DNA from: Zeugodacus cucurbitae
Lineage: Eukaryota > Arthropoda > Insecta > Diptera > Tephritidae
Reading direction: 5' to 3'
Assembly: GCF_028554725.1 (NCBI RefSeq)
Contig: NC_071670.1
Span: forward strand, 24,422,001 to 24,486,000
Length of the DNA: 64,000 nt
The notes under the pieces were generated by a model. That model searched no databases, was not told the DNA's origin, and worked only from the letters and a program-made list of their open reading frames with translations. Of this stretch, positions 46,201-62,600 are shown piece after piece; position 1 is the first letter of the stretch; every line of letters starts with the position of its first letter. Made by a program: the position numbers and the translations under genes.

Positions 46201-49200
46201 TTATTCATAATCATTTATTTTGTATTTTTATCACATTTAAGATCATAGTTAACTTTCTTGCAAGTTGTTTATCGACAAATAAAAACATAAAGAACATTTA
46301 TTCATAATCATTTATTTTGTATTTTATCACATGTAAGATAAAAGTTCACTTTCCTGCAAGTTAAATACCGACAAATAAAAACATAAAGAACATTTATTCA
46401 TAATCATTTATTTTGTATTTTATCACATGTAAGATAAAAGTTCACTTTCCCGCAAGTTAAATACCGACAAATAAAAACATAAAGAATGTTTATTCATAAT
46501 CATTTATTTTGTATTTTATCACATTTAATATCAAAGTTCACTTTCTTGCAAGTTGTTTATCGACAAATAGAAACATAAAGAATGTTTATTCATAATCATT
46601 TATTTTGTATTTTTATCAGATTTAAGAGCAAGTTCACATTCTTGCAAGTTGAATATTGACAAATAAAAACATAAAGAGCATTTATTCATAATCATTTATT
46701 TTGTATTTTATCACATGTAAGATAAAAGTTCACTTTCCTGCAAGTTAAATACCGACAAATAAAAACATAAAGAATGTTTATTCATAATCATTTATTTTGT
46801 ATTTTATCAAATTTAATATCAAAGTTCACTTTCCTGCAAGTTAATTATCGACAAATAAAAACATAAAGAATGTTTATTCATAATCATTTATTTTGTATTT
46901 TATCACATTTAATATCAAAGTTCACATTCTAGCAAGTTGAATATTGACAAATAAAAACATAAAGAACATTTAATCATAATCATTTATTTTGTATTTTATC
47001 ACATCTAAGATAAAAGTTCACTTTCCTGCAAGTTAAATACCGACTAATAAAAACATGAAGAATGTTTATTCATAATTATTTATTTTGTATTTTATCACAT
47101 TTAATATCAAAGTTCACTTTCTTGCAAGTTGTTTATCGACAAATAGAAACATAAAGAATGTTTATTCATAATCATTTATTTTGTATTTTTATCAGATTTA
47201 TGATCAAGTTCACATTCTTGCAAGTTGCATATTGACAAATAAAAACATAAAGAACATTTATTCATAATCATTTATTTTGTATTTTATCACATTTAAGATC
47301 AAAGTTCACTTTCTTGCAAGTTAAATATCGACAAATAAAAACATAAAGAATGTTTACTCATAATCATTTATTTTGTATTTTTATGAGATTTATGATCAAG
47401 TTCACATTCTTGCAAGTTGAATATTGACAAATAAAAACATAAAGAACATTTATTCATAATCATTTATTTTGTATTTTATCACATTTAAGATCAAAGTTCA
47501 CTTTCTTGCAAGTTGTTTATCGACAACTGGAAACATAAAGAACATTTATTCATAATCATTTATTTCATATTTTATCAGATTTCAGATAAAAGTTCACTTT
47601 CGTGCAAGTTGAATATCGACAAATAAAAATATAAAGAACATAATTTCATAATCATTTATTTCGTATTTTATCACATTTAAGATCAAAGTTTACTTTCTTG
47701 CGAGTTGAATATTAAAAATAAAAACATAAAGAACATTTATGCATAATCATTAATTTTGTATTTTTATCAGATTTAAGATCAAAGTTCACATTCTTGCAAG
47801 TTGAATATTAACAAATAAAAACATAAATAACATAAATTCATAATCATTTATTTCGTATTTTATCACATTTAAGATCAAAGTTCACTTTCTTGCAAGTTGT
47901 TTATCGACAAATAGAAACATAAAGAATGTTTATTCATAATCATTTATTTTGTATTTTTATCACATTTAAGATCATAGTTAACTTTCTTGCAAGTTGTTTA
48001 TCGACAAATATAAACATAAAGAACATTTATTCATAATCATTTATTTTGTATTTTATCACATGTAAGATAAAAGTTCACTTTCCTGCAAGTTAAACACCGA
48101 CAAATAAAAACATAAAGAACATTTATTCATAATCATTTATTTTGTATTTTATCACATGTAAGATAAAAGTTCACTTTCCTGCAAGTTAAATACCGACAAA
48201 TAAAAACATGAAGAATGTTTATTCATAATCATTTATTTTGTATTTTATCACATTTAATATTAAAGTTCACTTTCTTGCGAGTTGAATATTACAAATAAAA
48301 ACATAAAGAACATTTATTCATAATCATTAATTTTGTGTTTTTATCAGATTTAAGATCAAAGTTCACATTCTTGCAAGTTGAATATTGACAAATAAAAACA
48401 TAAAGAACATAAATTCATAATCATTTATTTCGTATTTTATCACATTTAAGATCAAAGTTCACTTTCTTGCAAGTTGTTTATCGACAAATAGAAACATAAA
48501 GAATGTTTATTCATAATCATTTATTTTGTATTTTTATCACATTTAAGATCAAAGTTCACTTTCTTGCAAGTTGTGTATCAACAAATAAAAATATAAAGAA
48601 CATTTATTCATAATCATTTATTTTGTATTTTATCACATTTAAGATCAAAGTTCACTTTCTTGCAAGTTAAATATCGACAAATAAAAACATAAAGAATGTT
48701 TACTCATAATCATTTATTTTGTATTTTTATGAGATTTATGATCAAGTTCACATTCTTGCAAGTTGAATATTGACAAATAAAAACATAAAGAACATTTATT
48801 CATAATCATTTATTTTGTATTTTATCACATTTGAGATCAAAGTTCACTTTCTTGCAAGTTGTTTATCGACAACTGGAAACATAAAGAACATTTATTCATA
48901 ATCATTTATTTCATATTTTATCAGATTTAAGATAAAAGTTCACTTTCGTGCAAGTTGAATATCGACAAATAAAAATATAAAGAACATAATTTCATAATCA
49001 TTTATTTCGTATTTTATCACATTTAAGATCAAAGCTCACTTTCTTGCGAGTTGAATATTAAAAATAAAAACATAAAGAACATTTATGCATAATCATTAAT
49101 TTTGTATTTTTATCAGATTTAAGATCAAAGTTCACATTCTTGCAAGTTGAATATTGACAAATAAAAACATAAAGAACATAAATTCATAATCATTTATTTC

Positions 49201-52200
49201 GTATTTTATCACATTTAAGATCAAAGTTCACTTTCTTGCAAGTTGTTTATCGACAAATAGAAACATAAAGAATGTTTATTCATAATCATTTATTTTGTAT
49301 TTTTATCACATTTAAGATCATAGTTAACTTTCTTGCAAGTTGTTTATCGACAAATAAAAACATAAAGAACATTTATTCATAATCATTTATTTTGTATTTT
49401 ATCACATGTAAGATAAAAGTTCACTTTCCTGCAAGTTAAATACCGACAAATAAAAACATAAAGAACATTTAATCATAATCATTTATTTTGTATTTTATCA
49501 CATCTAAGATAAAAGTTCACTTTCCTGCAAGTTAAATACCGACTAATAAAAACATGAAGAATGTTTATTCATAATTATTTATTTTGTATTTTATCACATT
49601 TAATATCAAAGTTCACTTTCTTGCAAGTTGTTTATCGACAAATAGAAACATAAAGAATGTTTATTCATAATCATTTATTTTGTATTTTTATCAGATTTAT
49701 GATCAAGTTCACATTCTTGCAAGTTGCATATTGACAAATAAAAACATAAAGAACATTTATTCATAATCATTTATTTTGTATTTTATCACATTTAAGATCA
49801 AAGTTCACTTTCTTGCAAGTTAAATATCGACAAATAAAAACATAAAGAATGTTTACTCATAATCATTTATTTTGTATTTTTATGAGATTTATGATCAAGT
49901 TCACATTCTTGCAAGTTGAATATTGACAAATAAAAACATAAAGAACATTTATTCATAATCATTTATTTTGTATTTTATCACATTTAAGATCAAAGTTCAC
50001 TTTCTTGCAAGTTGTTTATCGACAACTGGAAACATAAAGAACATTTATTCATAATCATTTATTTCATATTTTATCAGATTTCAGATAAAAGTTCACTTTC
50101 GTGCAAGTTGAATATCGACAAATAAAAATATAAAGAACATAATTTCATAATCATTTATTTCGTATTTTATCACATTTAAGATCAAAGTTTACTTTCTTGC
50201 GAGTTGAATATTAAAAATAAAAACATAAAGAACATTTATGCATAATCATTAATTTTGTATTTTTATCAGATTTAAGATCAAAGTTCACATTCTTGCAAGT
50301 CGAATATTAACAAATAAAAACATAAAAAACATAAATTCATAATCATTTATTTCGTATTTTATCACATTTAAGATCAAAGTTCACTTTCTTGCAAGTTGTT
50401 TATCGACAAATAGAAACATAAAGAATGTTTATTCATAATCATTTATTTTGTATTTTTATCACATTTAAGATCATAGTTAACTTTCTTGCAAGTTGTTTAT
50501 CGACAAATAAAAACATAAAGAACATTTATTCATAATCATTTATTTTGTATTTTATCACATGTAAGATAAAAGTTCACTTTCCTGCAAGTTAAACACGGAC
50601 AAATAAAAACATAAAGAACATTTATTCATAATCATTTATTTTGTATTTTATCACATGTAAGATAAAAGTTCACTTTCCCGCAAGTTAAATACCGACAAAT
50701 AAAAACATAAAGAATGTTTATTCATAATCATTTATTTTGTATTTTTATCAGATTTAAGAGCAAGTTCACATTCTTGCAAGTTGAATATTGACAAATAAAA
50801 ACATAAAGAGCATTTATTCATAATCATTTATTTTGTATTTTATCACATTTAAGATCAAAGTTCACTTTCTTGCAAGTTGTTTATCGACAAATAAAAACAT
50901 AAAGAATGTTTATTCATAATCATTTATTTTGTATTTTTATCAGATTTATGATCAAGTTCAATTTCTTGCAAGTTAAATATCCACAAATAAAAACATAAAG
51001 AATGTTTACTCATAATCATTTATTTTGTATTTTTATCAGATTTATGATCAAGTTCAAATTCTTGCAAGTTGAATATTGACAAATAAAAACATAAAGAACA
51101 TTTATTCTTAATCATTTATTTTATATTTTATCACATTTAAGATCAAAGTTCGCTTTCTTGCAAGTTGTTTATCGACAACTGGAAACATAAAGAACATTTA
51201 TTCATAATCATTTATTTCATATTTTATCAGATTTAAGATAAAAGTTCACTTTCGTGCAAGTTGAATATCGACAAATAAAAACATAAAGAACATAATTTCA
51301 TAATCACTTATTTCGTATTTTATCACATTTAAGATCAAAGTTCACTTTCTTGCGAGTTGAATATTACAAATAAAAACATAAAGAACATTTATTCATAATC
51401 ATTAATTTTGTGTTTTTATCAGATTTAAGATCAAAGTTCACATTCTTGCAAGTTGAATATTGACAAATAAAAACATAAAGAACATAAATTCATAATCATT
51501 TATTTCGTATTTTATCACATTTAAGATCAAAGTTCACTTTCTTGCAAGTTGTTTATCGACAAATAGAAACATAAAGAATGTTTATTCATAATCATTTATT
51601 TTGTATTTTTATCACATTTAAGATCAAAGTTCACTTTCTTGCAAGTTGTGTATCAACAAATAAAAACATAAAGAACATTTATTCATAATCATTTATTTTG
51701 TATTTTATCACATTTAAGATCAAAGTTCACTTTCTTGCAAGTTAAATATCGACAAATAAAAACATAAAGAATGTTTACTCATAATCATTTATTTTGTATT
51801 TTTATGAGATTTATGATCAAGTTCACATTCTTGCAAGTTGAATATTGACAAATAAAAACATAAAGAACATTTATTCATAATCATTTATTTTGTATTTTAT
51901 CACATTTGAGATCAAAGTTCACTTTCTTGCAAGTTGTTTATCGACAACTGGAAACATAAAGAACATTTATTCATAATCATTTATTTCATATTTTATCAGA
52001 TTTAAGATAAAAGTTCACTTTCGTGCAAGTTGAATATCGACAAATAAAAATATAAAGAACATAATTTCATAATCATTTATTTCGTATTTTATCACATTTA
52101 AGATCAAAGCTCACTTTCTTGCGAGTTGAATATTAAAAATAAAAACATAAAGAACATTTATGCATAATCATTAATTTTGTATTTTTATCAGATTTAAGAT

Positions 52201-53690
52201 CAAAGTTCACATTCTTGCAAGTTGAATATTGACAAATAAAAACATAAAGAACATAAATTCATAATCATTTATTTCGTATTTTATCACATTTAAGATCAAA
52301 GTTCACTTTCTTGCAAGTTGTTTATCGACAAATAGAAACATAAAGAATGTTTATTCATAATCATTTATTTTGTATTTTTATCACATTTAAGATCATAGTT
52401 AACTTTCTTGCAAGTTGTTTATCGACAAATAAAAACATAAAGAACATTTATTCATAATCATTTATTTTGTATTTTATCACATGTAAGATAAAAATTCACT
52501 TTCCTGCAAGTTAAATACCGACAAATAAAAACATAAAGAACATTTATTCATAATCATTTATTTTGTATTTTATCACATGTAAGATAAAAGTTCACTTTCC
52601 CGCAAGTTAAATACCGACAAATAAAAACATAAAGAATGTTTATTCATAATCATTTATTTTGTATTTTATCACATTTAATATCAAAGTTCACTTTCTTGCA
52701 AGTTGTTTATCGACAAATAGAAACATAAAGAATGTTTATTCATAATCATTTATTTTGTATTTTTATCAGATTTAAGAGCAAGTTCACATTCTTGCAAGTT
52801 GAATATTGACAAATAAAAACATAAAGAGCATTTATTCATAATCATTTATTTTGTATTTTATCACATTTAAGATCAAAGTTCACTTTCTTGCAAGTTGTTT
52901 ATCGACAAATAAAAACATAAAGAATGTTTATTCATAATCATTTAATTTGTATTTTTATCAGATTTATGATCAAGTTCAATTTCTTGCAAGTTAAATATCC
53001 ACAAGTAAAAACATAAAGAATGTTTACTCATAATCATTTATTTTGTATTTTTATCAGATTTATGATCAAGTTCAAATTCTTGCAAGTTGAATATTGACAA
53101 ATAAAAACATAAAGAACATTTATTCATAATCATTTATTTTATATTTTATCACATTTAAGATCAAAGTTCGCTTTCTTGCAAGTTGTTTATCGACAACTGG
53201 AAACATAAAGAACATTTATTCATAATCATTTATTTCATATTTTATCAGATTTAAGATAAAAGTTCACTTTCGTGCAAGTTGAATATCGACAAATAAAAAC
53301 ATAAAGAACATAATTTCATAATCATTTATTTCGTATTTTATCACATTTAAGATCAAAGTTCACTTTCTTGCGAGTTGAATATTACAAATAAAAACATAAA
53401 GGACATTTATTCATAATCATTAATTTTGTGTTTTTATCAGATTTAAGATCAAAGTTCACATTCTTGCAAGTTGAATATTGACAAATAAAAACATAAAGAA
53501 CATAAATTCATAATCATTTATTTCGTATTTTATCACATTTAAGATCAAAGTTCACTTTCTTGCAAGTTGTTTATCGACAAATAGAAACATAAAGAATGTT
53601 TATTCATAATCATTTATTTTGTATTTTTATCACATTTAAGATCAAAGTTCACTTTCTTGCAAGTTGTGTATCAACAAATAAAAACATAAA
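43221..53690. repeat. Nested higher-order repeats with a 3075-bp period
   Basis: TTTGAGATCAAAG occurs at 45755, 48830 and 51905, and TGCGAGTTGAATATTAC at 45201, 48276 and 51351, all exactly 3075 bases (32 monomers) apart. A second variant, ACATTTAATCATAATC with a following CGACTAATAAAAACATGAAG, occurs at 43221, 46966 and 49465 (3745 and 2499 apart), so units have been recombined. Confidence 0.8.
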
Positions 53691-53692
53691 GA

Positions 53693-56600
53693 ACATTTCT
53701 TCATAATCATTTATTTTGTATTTTATCACATGTAAGATAAAAGTTCACTTTCCCGCAAGTTAAATACCGACAAATAAAAACATAAAGAATGTTTATTCCT
53801 ATTCATTTATTTTGTATTTTATCACATTTAATATCAAAGTTCAATTTCCTGCAAGTTAAATATCGACAAATAAAAACATAAAGAATGTTTATTCATAATC
53901 ATTTATTTTGTATTTTATCACATTTAATATCAAAGTTCACTTTCTTGCTAGTTGTTTATCGACAAATAGAAACATAAAGAATGTTTATTCATAATCATTT
54001 ATTTTGTATTTTTATCAGATTTATGATCAAGTTCACATTCTAGCAAGTTGAATATTGACAAATAAAAACATAAAGAACATTTATTCATAATCATTTATTT
54101 TGTATTTTATCACATGTAAGATCAAAGTTCACTTTCTTGCAAGTTGTTTATCGACAAATAGAAACATAAAGAATGTTAATTCATAATCATTTATTTTGTA
54201 TTTTTATCAGATTTATGATCAAGTTCACTTTCTTGCAAGTTAAATATCGACAAATAAAAACATAAAGAATGTTTACTCATAATCATTTATTTTGTATTTT
54301 TATCAGATTTATGATCAAGTTCCCATTCTTGCAAGTTGAACATTGACAAATAAAAACATAAAGAACATTTATTCATGATCATTTATTTTGTATTTTATCA
54401 CATGTAAGATAAAAGTTCACTTTCCCGCAAGTTAAATACCGACAAATAAAAACATAAAGAATGTTTATTCATAATCATTTATTTTGTATTTTATCACATT
54501 TAATATCAAAGTTCACTTTCCTGCAAGTTCAATATCGACAAATAAAAACATAAAGAATGTTTATTCATAATCATTTATTTTGTATTTTATCACATTTAAT
54601 ATCAAAGTTCACATTCTAGCAAGTTGAATATTGACAAAAAAAAACATAAAGAATATTTATTCATAATCATTTATTTTGTATTTTATCACATGTAAGATAA
54701 AAGTTCACTTTCCTGCAAGTTAAATACCGACAAATAAAAACATAAAGAATGTTTATTCATAATCATTTATTTTGTATTTTATCACATTTAATATCAAAGA
54801 TCACTTTCTTGCAAGTTGTTTATCAACAAATAGAAACATAAAGAATGTTTATTCATAATCAATTATTTTGTATTTTTATCAGATTTATGATCAAGTTCAC
54901 ATTCTTGCAAGTTGCATATTGACAAATAAAAACATAAAGAACATTTATTCATAATCATTTATTTTGTATTTTTATCAGATTTATGATCAAGTTCACATTC
55001 TTGCAAGTTGAATATTGACAAATAAAAACATAAAGAACATTTATTCATAATCATTTATTTTGTATTTTATCACATGTAAGATAAAAGTTCACTTTCCCGC
55101 AAGTTAAATACCGACAAATAAAAACATAAAGAATGTTTATTCATAATCATTTATTTTAAATTTTATCACATGTAAGATAAAAGTTCACTTTCCCGCAAGT
55201 TAAATACCGACAAATAAAAACATAAAGAATGTTTATTCCTAATCATTTATTTTGTATTTTATCACATTTAATATCAAAGTTCACTTTCCTGCAAGTTAAA
55301 TATCGACAAATAAAAACATAAAGAATGTTTATTCATAACCATTTATTTTGTATTTTATCACATTTAATATCAAAGTTGACTTTTCTGCAAGTTAAATATC
55401 GACAAATAAAAACATAAAGAATGTTTATTCATAATCATTTATTTTGTATTTTATCACATTTAATATCAAAGTTCACTTTCTTGCAAGTTGTTTATGGACA
55501 AATAGAAACATAAAGAATGTTTATTCATAATCATTTATTTTGTATTTTTATCAGATTTATGATCAAGTTCACATTCTTGCAAGTTGAATATTGACAAATA
55601 AAAACATAAAGAACATTTATTCATAATCATTTATTTTGTATTTTATCACATTTAAGATCAAAGTTCACTTTCTTGCAAGTTGTTTATGGACAAATAGAAA
55701 CATAAAGAATGTTTATTCATAATCATTTATTTTGTATTTTTATCAGATTTATGATCATGTTCACAAATAAAAACATAAAGAACATAAATTCATAATCATT
55801 TATTTCGTATTTTATCACATTTAAGATCAAAGTTCACTTTCTTGCAAGTTGTTTATCGACAAATAGAAACATAAAGAATGTTTATTCATAATCATTTATT
55901 TTGTATTTTTATCACATTTAAGATCAAAGTTCACTTTCTTGCAAGTTGTGTATCAACAAATAAAAACATAAAGAACATTTCTTCATAATCATTTATTTTG
56001 TATTTTATCACATGTAAGATAAAAGTTCACTTTCCCGCAAGTTAAATACCGACAAATAAAAACATAAAGAATGTTTATTCCTATTCATTTATTTTGTATT
56101 TTATCACATTTAATATCAAAGTTCAATTTCCTGCAAGTTAAATATCGACAAATAAAAACATAAAGAATGTTTATTCATAATCATTTATTTTGTATTTTAT
56201 CACATTTAATATCAAAGTTCACTTTTTTGCTAGTTGTTTATCGACAAATAGAAACATAAAGAATGTTTATTCATAATCATTTATTTTGTATTTTTATCAG
56301 ATTTATGATCAAGTTCACATTCTAGCAAGTTGAATATTGACAAATAAAAACATAAAGAACATTTATTCATAATCATTTATTTTGTATTTTATCACATGTA
56401 AGATCAAAGTTCACTTTCTTGCAAGTTGTTTATCGACAAATAGAAACATAAAGAATGTTAATTCATAATCATTTATTTTGTATTTTTATCAGATTTATGA
56501 TCAAGTTCACTTTCTTGCAAGTTAAATATCGACAAATAAAAACATAAAGAATGTTTACTCATAATCATTTATTTTGTATTTTTATCAGATTTATGATCAA

Positions 56601-59600
56601 GTTCCCATTCTTGCAAGTTGAACATTGACAAATAAAAACATAAAGAACATTTATTCATGATCATTTATTTTGTATTTTATCACATGTAAGATAAAAGTTC
56701 ACTTTCCCGCAAGTTAAATACCGACAAATAAAAACATAAAGAATGTTTATTCATAATCATTTATTTTGTATTTTATCACATTTAATATCAAAGTTCACTT
56801 TCCTGCAAGTTCAATATCGACAAATAAAAACATAAAGAATGTTTATTCATAATCATTTATTTTGTATTTTATCACATTTAATATCAAAGTTCACATTCTA
56901 GCAAGTTGAATATTGACAAAAAAAAACATAAAGAATATTTATTCATAATCATTTATTTTGTATTTTATCACATGTAAGATAAAAGTTCACTTTCCCGCAA
57001 GTTAAATACCGACAAATAAAAACATAAAGAATGTTTATTCATAATCATTTATTTTGTATTTTATCACATTTAATATCAAAGATCACTTTCTTGCAAGTTG
57101 TTTATCAACAAATAGAAACATAAAGAATGTTTATTCATAATCAATTATTTTGTATTTTTATCAGATTTATGATCAAGTTCACATTCTTGCAAGTTGCATA
57201 TTGACAAATAAAAACATAAAGAACATTTATTCATAATCATTTATTTTGTATTTTTATCAGATTTATGATCAAGTTCACATTCTTGCAAGTTGAATATTGA
57301 CAAATAAAAACATAAAGAACATTTATTCATAATCATTTATTTTGTATTTTATCACATGTAAGATAAAAGTTCACTTTCCCGCAAGTTAAATACCGACAAA
57401 TAAAAACATAAAGAATGTTTATTCATAATCATTTATTTTGTATTTTATCACATGTAAGATAAAAGATCACTTTCCCGCAAGTTAAATACCGACAAATAAA
57501 AACATAAAGAATGTTTATTCCTAATCATTTATTTTGTATTTTATCACATTTAATATCAAAGTTCACTTTCCTGCAAGTTAAATATCGACAAATAAAAACA
57601 TAAAGAATGTTTATTCATAACCATTTATTTTGTATTTTATCACATTTAATATCAAAGTTGACTTTCCTGCAAGTTAAATATCGACAAATAAAAACATAAA
57701 GAATGTTTATTCATAATCATTTATTTTGTATTTTATCACATTTAATATCAAAGTTGACTTTCCTGCAAGTTAAATATCGACAAATAAAAACATAAAGAAT
57801 GTTTATTCATAATCATTTATTTTGTATTTTATCACATTTAATATCAAAGTTCACTTTCTTGCAAGTTGTTTATGGACAAATAGAAACATAAAGAATGTTT
57901 ATTCATAATCATTTATTTTGTATTTTTATCAGATTTATGATCAAGTTCACATTCTTGCAAGTTGAATATTGACAAATAAAAACATAAAGAACATTTATTC
58001 ATAATTATTTATTTTGTATTTTATCACATTTAAGATCAAAGTTCACTTTCTTGCAAGTTGTTTATGGACAAATAGAAACATAAAGAATGTTTATTCATAA
58101 TCATTTATTTTGTATTTTTATCAGATTTATGATCATGTTCACAAATAAAAACATAAAGAACATAAATTCATAATCATTTATTTCGTATTTTATCACATTT
58201 AAGATCAAAGTTCACTTTCTTGCAAGTTGTTTATCGACAAATAGAAACATAAAGAATGTTTATTCATAATCATTTATTTTGTATTTTTATCACATTTAAG
58301 ATCAAAGTTCACTTTCTTGCAAGTTGTGTATCGACAAATAAAAACATAAAGAACATTTATTCATAATCATTTATTTTGTATTTTATCACATGTAAGATAA
58401 AAGTTCACTTTCCTGCAAGTTAAATATCGACAAATAAAAACATAAAGAATGTTTATTCCTAATCATTTATTTTGTATTTTATCACATTTAATATCAAAGT
58501 TGACTTTCCTGCAAGTTTAATATCGACAAATAAAAACATAAAGAATGTTTATTCATAATCATTCATTTTGTATTTTATCACATTTAATATCAAAGTTCTC
58601 TTTCTTGCAAGTTGTTTATGGACAAATAGAAACATAAAGAATGTTTATTCATAATCATTTATTTTGTATTTTTATCAGATTTATGATCAAGTTCACATTC
58701 TTGCAAGTTGAATATTGACAAATAAAAACATAAAGAACATTTATTCATAATCATTTATTTTGTATTTTATCACATTTAAGATCAAAGTTCACTTTCTTGC
58801 AAGTTGTGTATCGACAAATAAAAACATAAAGAACATTTATTCATAATCATTTATTTTGTATTTTATCACATGTAAGATAAAAGTTCACTTTCCTGCAAGT
58901 TAAATATCGACAAATAAAAACATAAAGAATGTTTATTCCTAATCATTTATTTTGTATTTTATCACATTTAATATCAAAGTTGACTTTCCTGCAAGTTAAA
59001 TATCGACAAATAAAAACATAAAGAATGTTTATTCATAATCATTTATTTTGTATTTTATCACATTTAATATCAAAGTTCACTTTCTTGCAAGTTGTTTATG
59101 GACAAATAGAAACATAAAGAATGTTTATTCATAATCATTTATTTTGTATTTTTATCAGATTTATGATCAAGTTCACTTTCTTGCAAGTTAAATATCGACA
59201 AATAAAAACATAAAGAATGTTTACTCATAATCATTTATTTTGTATTTTTATCAGATTTATGATCAAGTTCACATTCTTGCAAGTTGAACATTGACAAATA
59301 AAAACATAAAGAACATTTATTCATAATCATTTATTTTGTATTTTATCACATGTAAGATAAAAGTTCACTTTCCCGCAAGTTAAATACCGACAAATAAAAA
59401 CATAAAGAATGTTTATTCATAATCATTTATTTTGTATTTTATCACATTTAATATCAAAGTTCACTTTCCTGCAAGTTAAATATCGACAAATAAAAACATA
59501 AAGAATGTTTATTTATAATCATTTATTTTGTATTTTATCACATGTAAGATAAAAGTTCACTTTCCCGCAAGTTGAATATCGACAAATAAAAACATAAAGA

Positions 59601-62600
59601 ACATAATTTCATAATCATTTATTTCGTATTTTATCACATTTAAGATCAAAGTTCACTTTCTTGCGAGTTGAATATTACAAATAAAAACATAAAGGACATT
59701 TATTCATAATCATTAATTTTGTGTTTTTATCAGATTTAAGATCAAAGTTCACATTCCTGCAAGTTGAATATTGACAAATAAAAACATAAAGAACATAAAT
59801 TCATAATCATTTATTTCGTATTTTATCACATTTAAGATCAAAGTTCACTTTCTTGCAAGTTGTTTATCGACAAATAGAAACATAAAGAATGTTTATTCAT
59901 AATCATTTATTTTGTATTTTTATCACATTTAAGATCAAAGTTCACTTTCTTGCAAGTTGTGTATCAACAAATAAAAACATAAAGAACATTTCTTCATAAT
60001 CATTTATTTTGTATTTTATCACATGTAAGATAAAAGTTCACTTTCCCGCAAGTTAAATACCGACAAATAAAAACATAAAGAATGTTTATTCCTATTCATT
60101 CATTTTGTATTTTATCACATTTAATATCAAAGTTCAATTTCCTGCAAGTTAAATATCGACAAATAAAAACATAAAGAATGTTTATTCATAATCATTTATT
60201 TTGTATTTTATCACATTTAATATCAAAGTTCACTTTCTTGCTAGTTGTTTATCGACAAATAGAAACATAAAGAATGTTTATTCATAATCATTTATTTTGT
60301 ATTTTTATCAGATTTATGATCAAGTTCACATTCTAGCAAGTTGAATATTGACAAATAAAAACATAAAGAACATTTATTCATAATCATTTATTTTGTATTT
60401 TATCACATGTAAGATCAAAGTTCACTTTCTTGCAAGTTGTTTATCGACAAATAGAAACATAAAGAATGTTAATTCATAATCATTTATTTTGTATTTTTAT
60501 CAGATTTATGATCAAGTTCACTTTCTTGCAAGTTAAATATCGACAAATAAAAACATAAAGAATGTTTACTCATAATCATTTATTTTGTATTTTTATCAGA
60601 TTTATGATCAAGTTCCCATTCTTGCAAGTTGAACATTGACAAATAAAAACATAAAGAACATTTATTCATGATCATTTATTTTGTATTTTATCACATGTAA
60701 GATAAAAGTTCACTTTCCCGCAAGTTAAATACCGACAAATAAAAACATAAAGAATGTTTATTCATAATCATTTATTTTGTATTTTATCACATTTAATATC
60801 AAAGTTCACTTTCCTGCAAGTTCAATATCGACAAATAAAAACATAAAGAATGTTTATTCATAATCATTTATTTTGTATTTTATCACATTTAATATCAAAG
60901 TTCACATTCTAGCAAGTTGAATATTGACAAAAAAAAACATAAAGAATATTTATTCATAATCATTTATTTTGTATTTTATCACATGTAAGATAAAAGTTCA
61001 CTTTCCTGCAAGTTAAATACCGACAAATAAAAACATAAAGAATGTTTATTCATAATCATTTATTTTGTATTTTATCACATTTAATATCAAAGATCACTTT
61101 CTTGCAAGTTGTTTATCAACAAATAGAAACATAAAGAATGTTTATTCATAATCAATTATTTTGTATTTTTATCAGATTTATGATCAAGTTCACATTCTTG
61201 CAAGTTGCATATTGACAAATAAAAACATAAAGAACATTTATTCATAATCATTTATTTTGTATTTTTATCAGATTTATGATCAAGTTCACATTCTTGCAAG
61301 TTGAATATTGACAAATAAAAACATAAAGAACATTTATTCATAATCATTTATTTTGTATTTTATCACATGTAAGATAAAAGTTCACTTTCCCGCAAGTTAA
61401 ATACCGACAAATAAAAACATAAAGAATGTTTATTCATAATCATTTATTTTGTATTTTATCACATGTAAGATAAAAGTTCACTTTCCCGCAAGTTAAATAC
61501 CGACAAATAAAAACATAAAGAATGTTTATTCCTAATCATTTATTTTGTATTTTATCACATTTAATATCAAAGTTCACTTTCCTGCAAGTTAAATATCGAC
61601 AAATAAAAACATAAAGAATGTTTATTCATAACCATTTATTTTGTATTTTATCACATTTAATATCAAAGTTGACTTTCCTGCAAGTTAAATATCGACAAAT
61701 AAAAACATAAAGAATGTTTATTCATAATCATTTATTTTGTATTTTATCACATTTAATATCAAAGTTGACTTTCCTGCAAGTTAAATATCGACAAATAAAA
61801 ACATAAAGAATGTTTATTCATAATCATTTATTTTGTATTTTATCACATTTAATATCAAAGTTCACTTTCTTGCAAGTTGTTTATGGACAAATAGAAACAT
61901 AAAGAATGTTTATTCATAATCATTTATTTTGTATTTTTATCAGATTTATGATCAAGTTCACATTCTTGCAAGTTGAATATTGACAAATAAAAACATAAAG
62001 AATGTTTATTCCTATTCATTCATTTTGTATTTTATCACATTTAATATCAAAGTTCAATTTCCTGCAAGTTAAATATCGACAAATAAAAACATAAAGAATG
62101 TTTATTCATAATCATTTATTTTGTATTTTATCACATTTAATATCAAAGTTGACTTTCCTGCAAGTTAAATATCGACAAATAAAAACATAAAGAATGTTTA
62201 TTCATAATCATTTATTTTGTATTTTATCACATTTAATATCAAAGTTCACTTTCTTGCAAGTTGTTTATGGACAAATAGAAACATAAAGAATGTTTATTCA
62301 TAATCATTTATTTTGTATTTTTATCAGATTTATGATCAAGTTCACATTCTTGCAAGTTGAATATTGACAAATAAAAACATAAAGAACATTTATTCATAAT
62401 CATTTATTTTGTATTTTATCACATTTAAGATCAAAGTTCACTTTCTTGCAAGTTGTTTATGGACAAATAGAAACATAAAGAATGTTTATTCATAATCATT
62501 TATTTTGTATTTTTATCAGATTTATGATCATGTTCACAAATAAAAACATAAAGAACATAAATTCATAATCATTTATTTCGTATTTTATCACATTTAAGAT

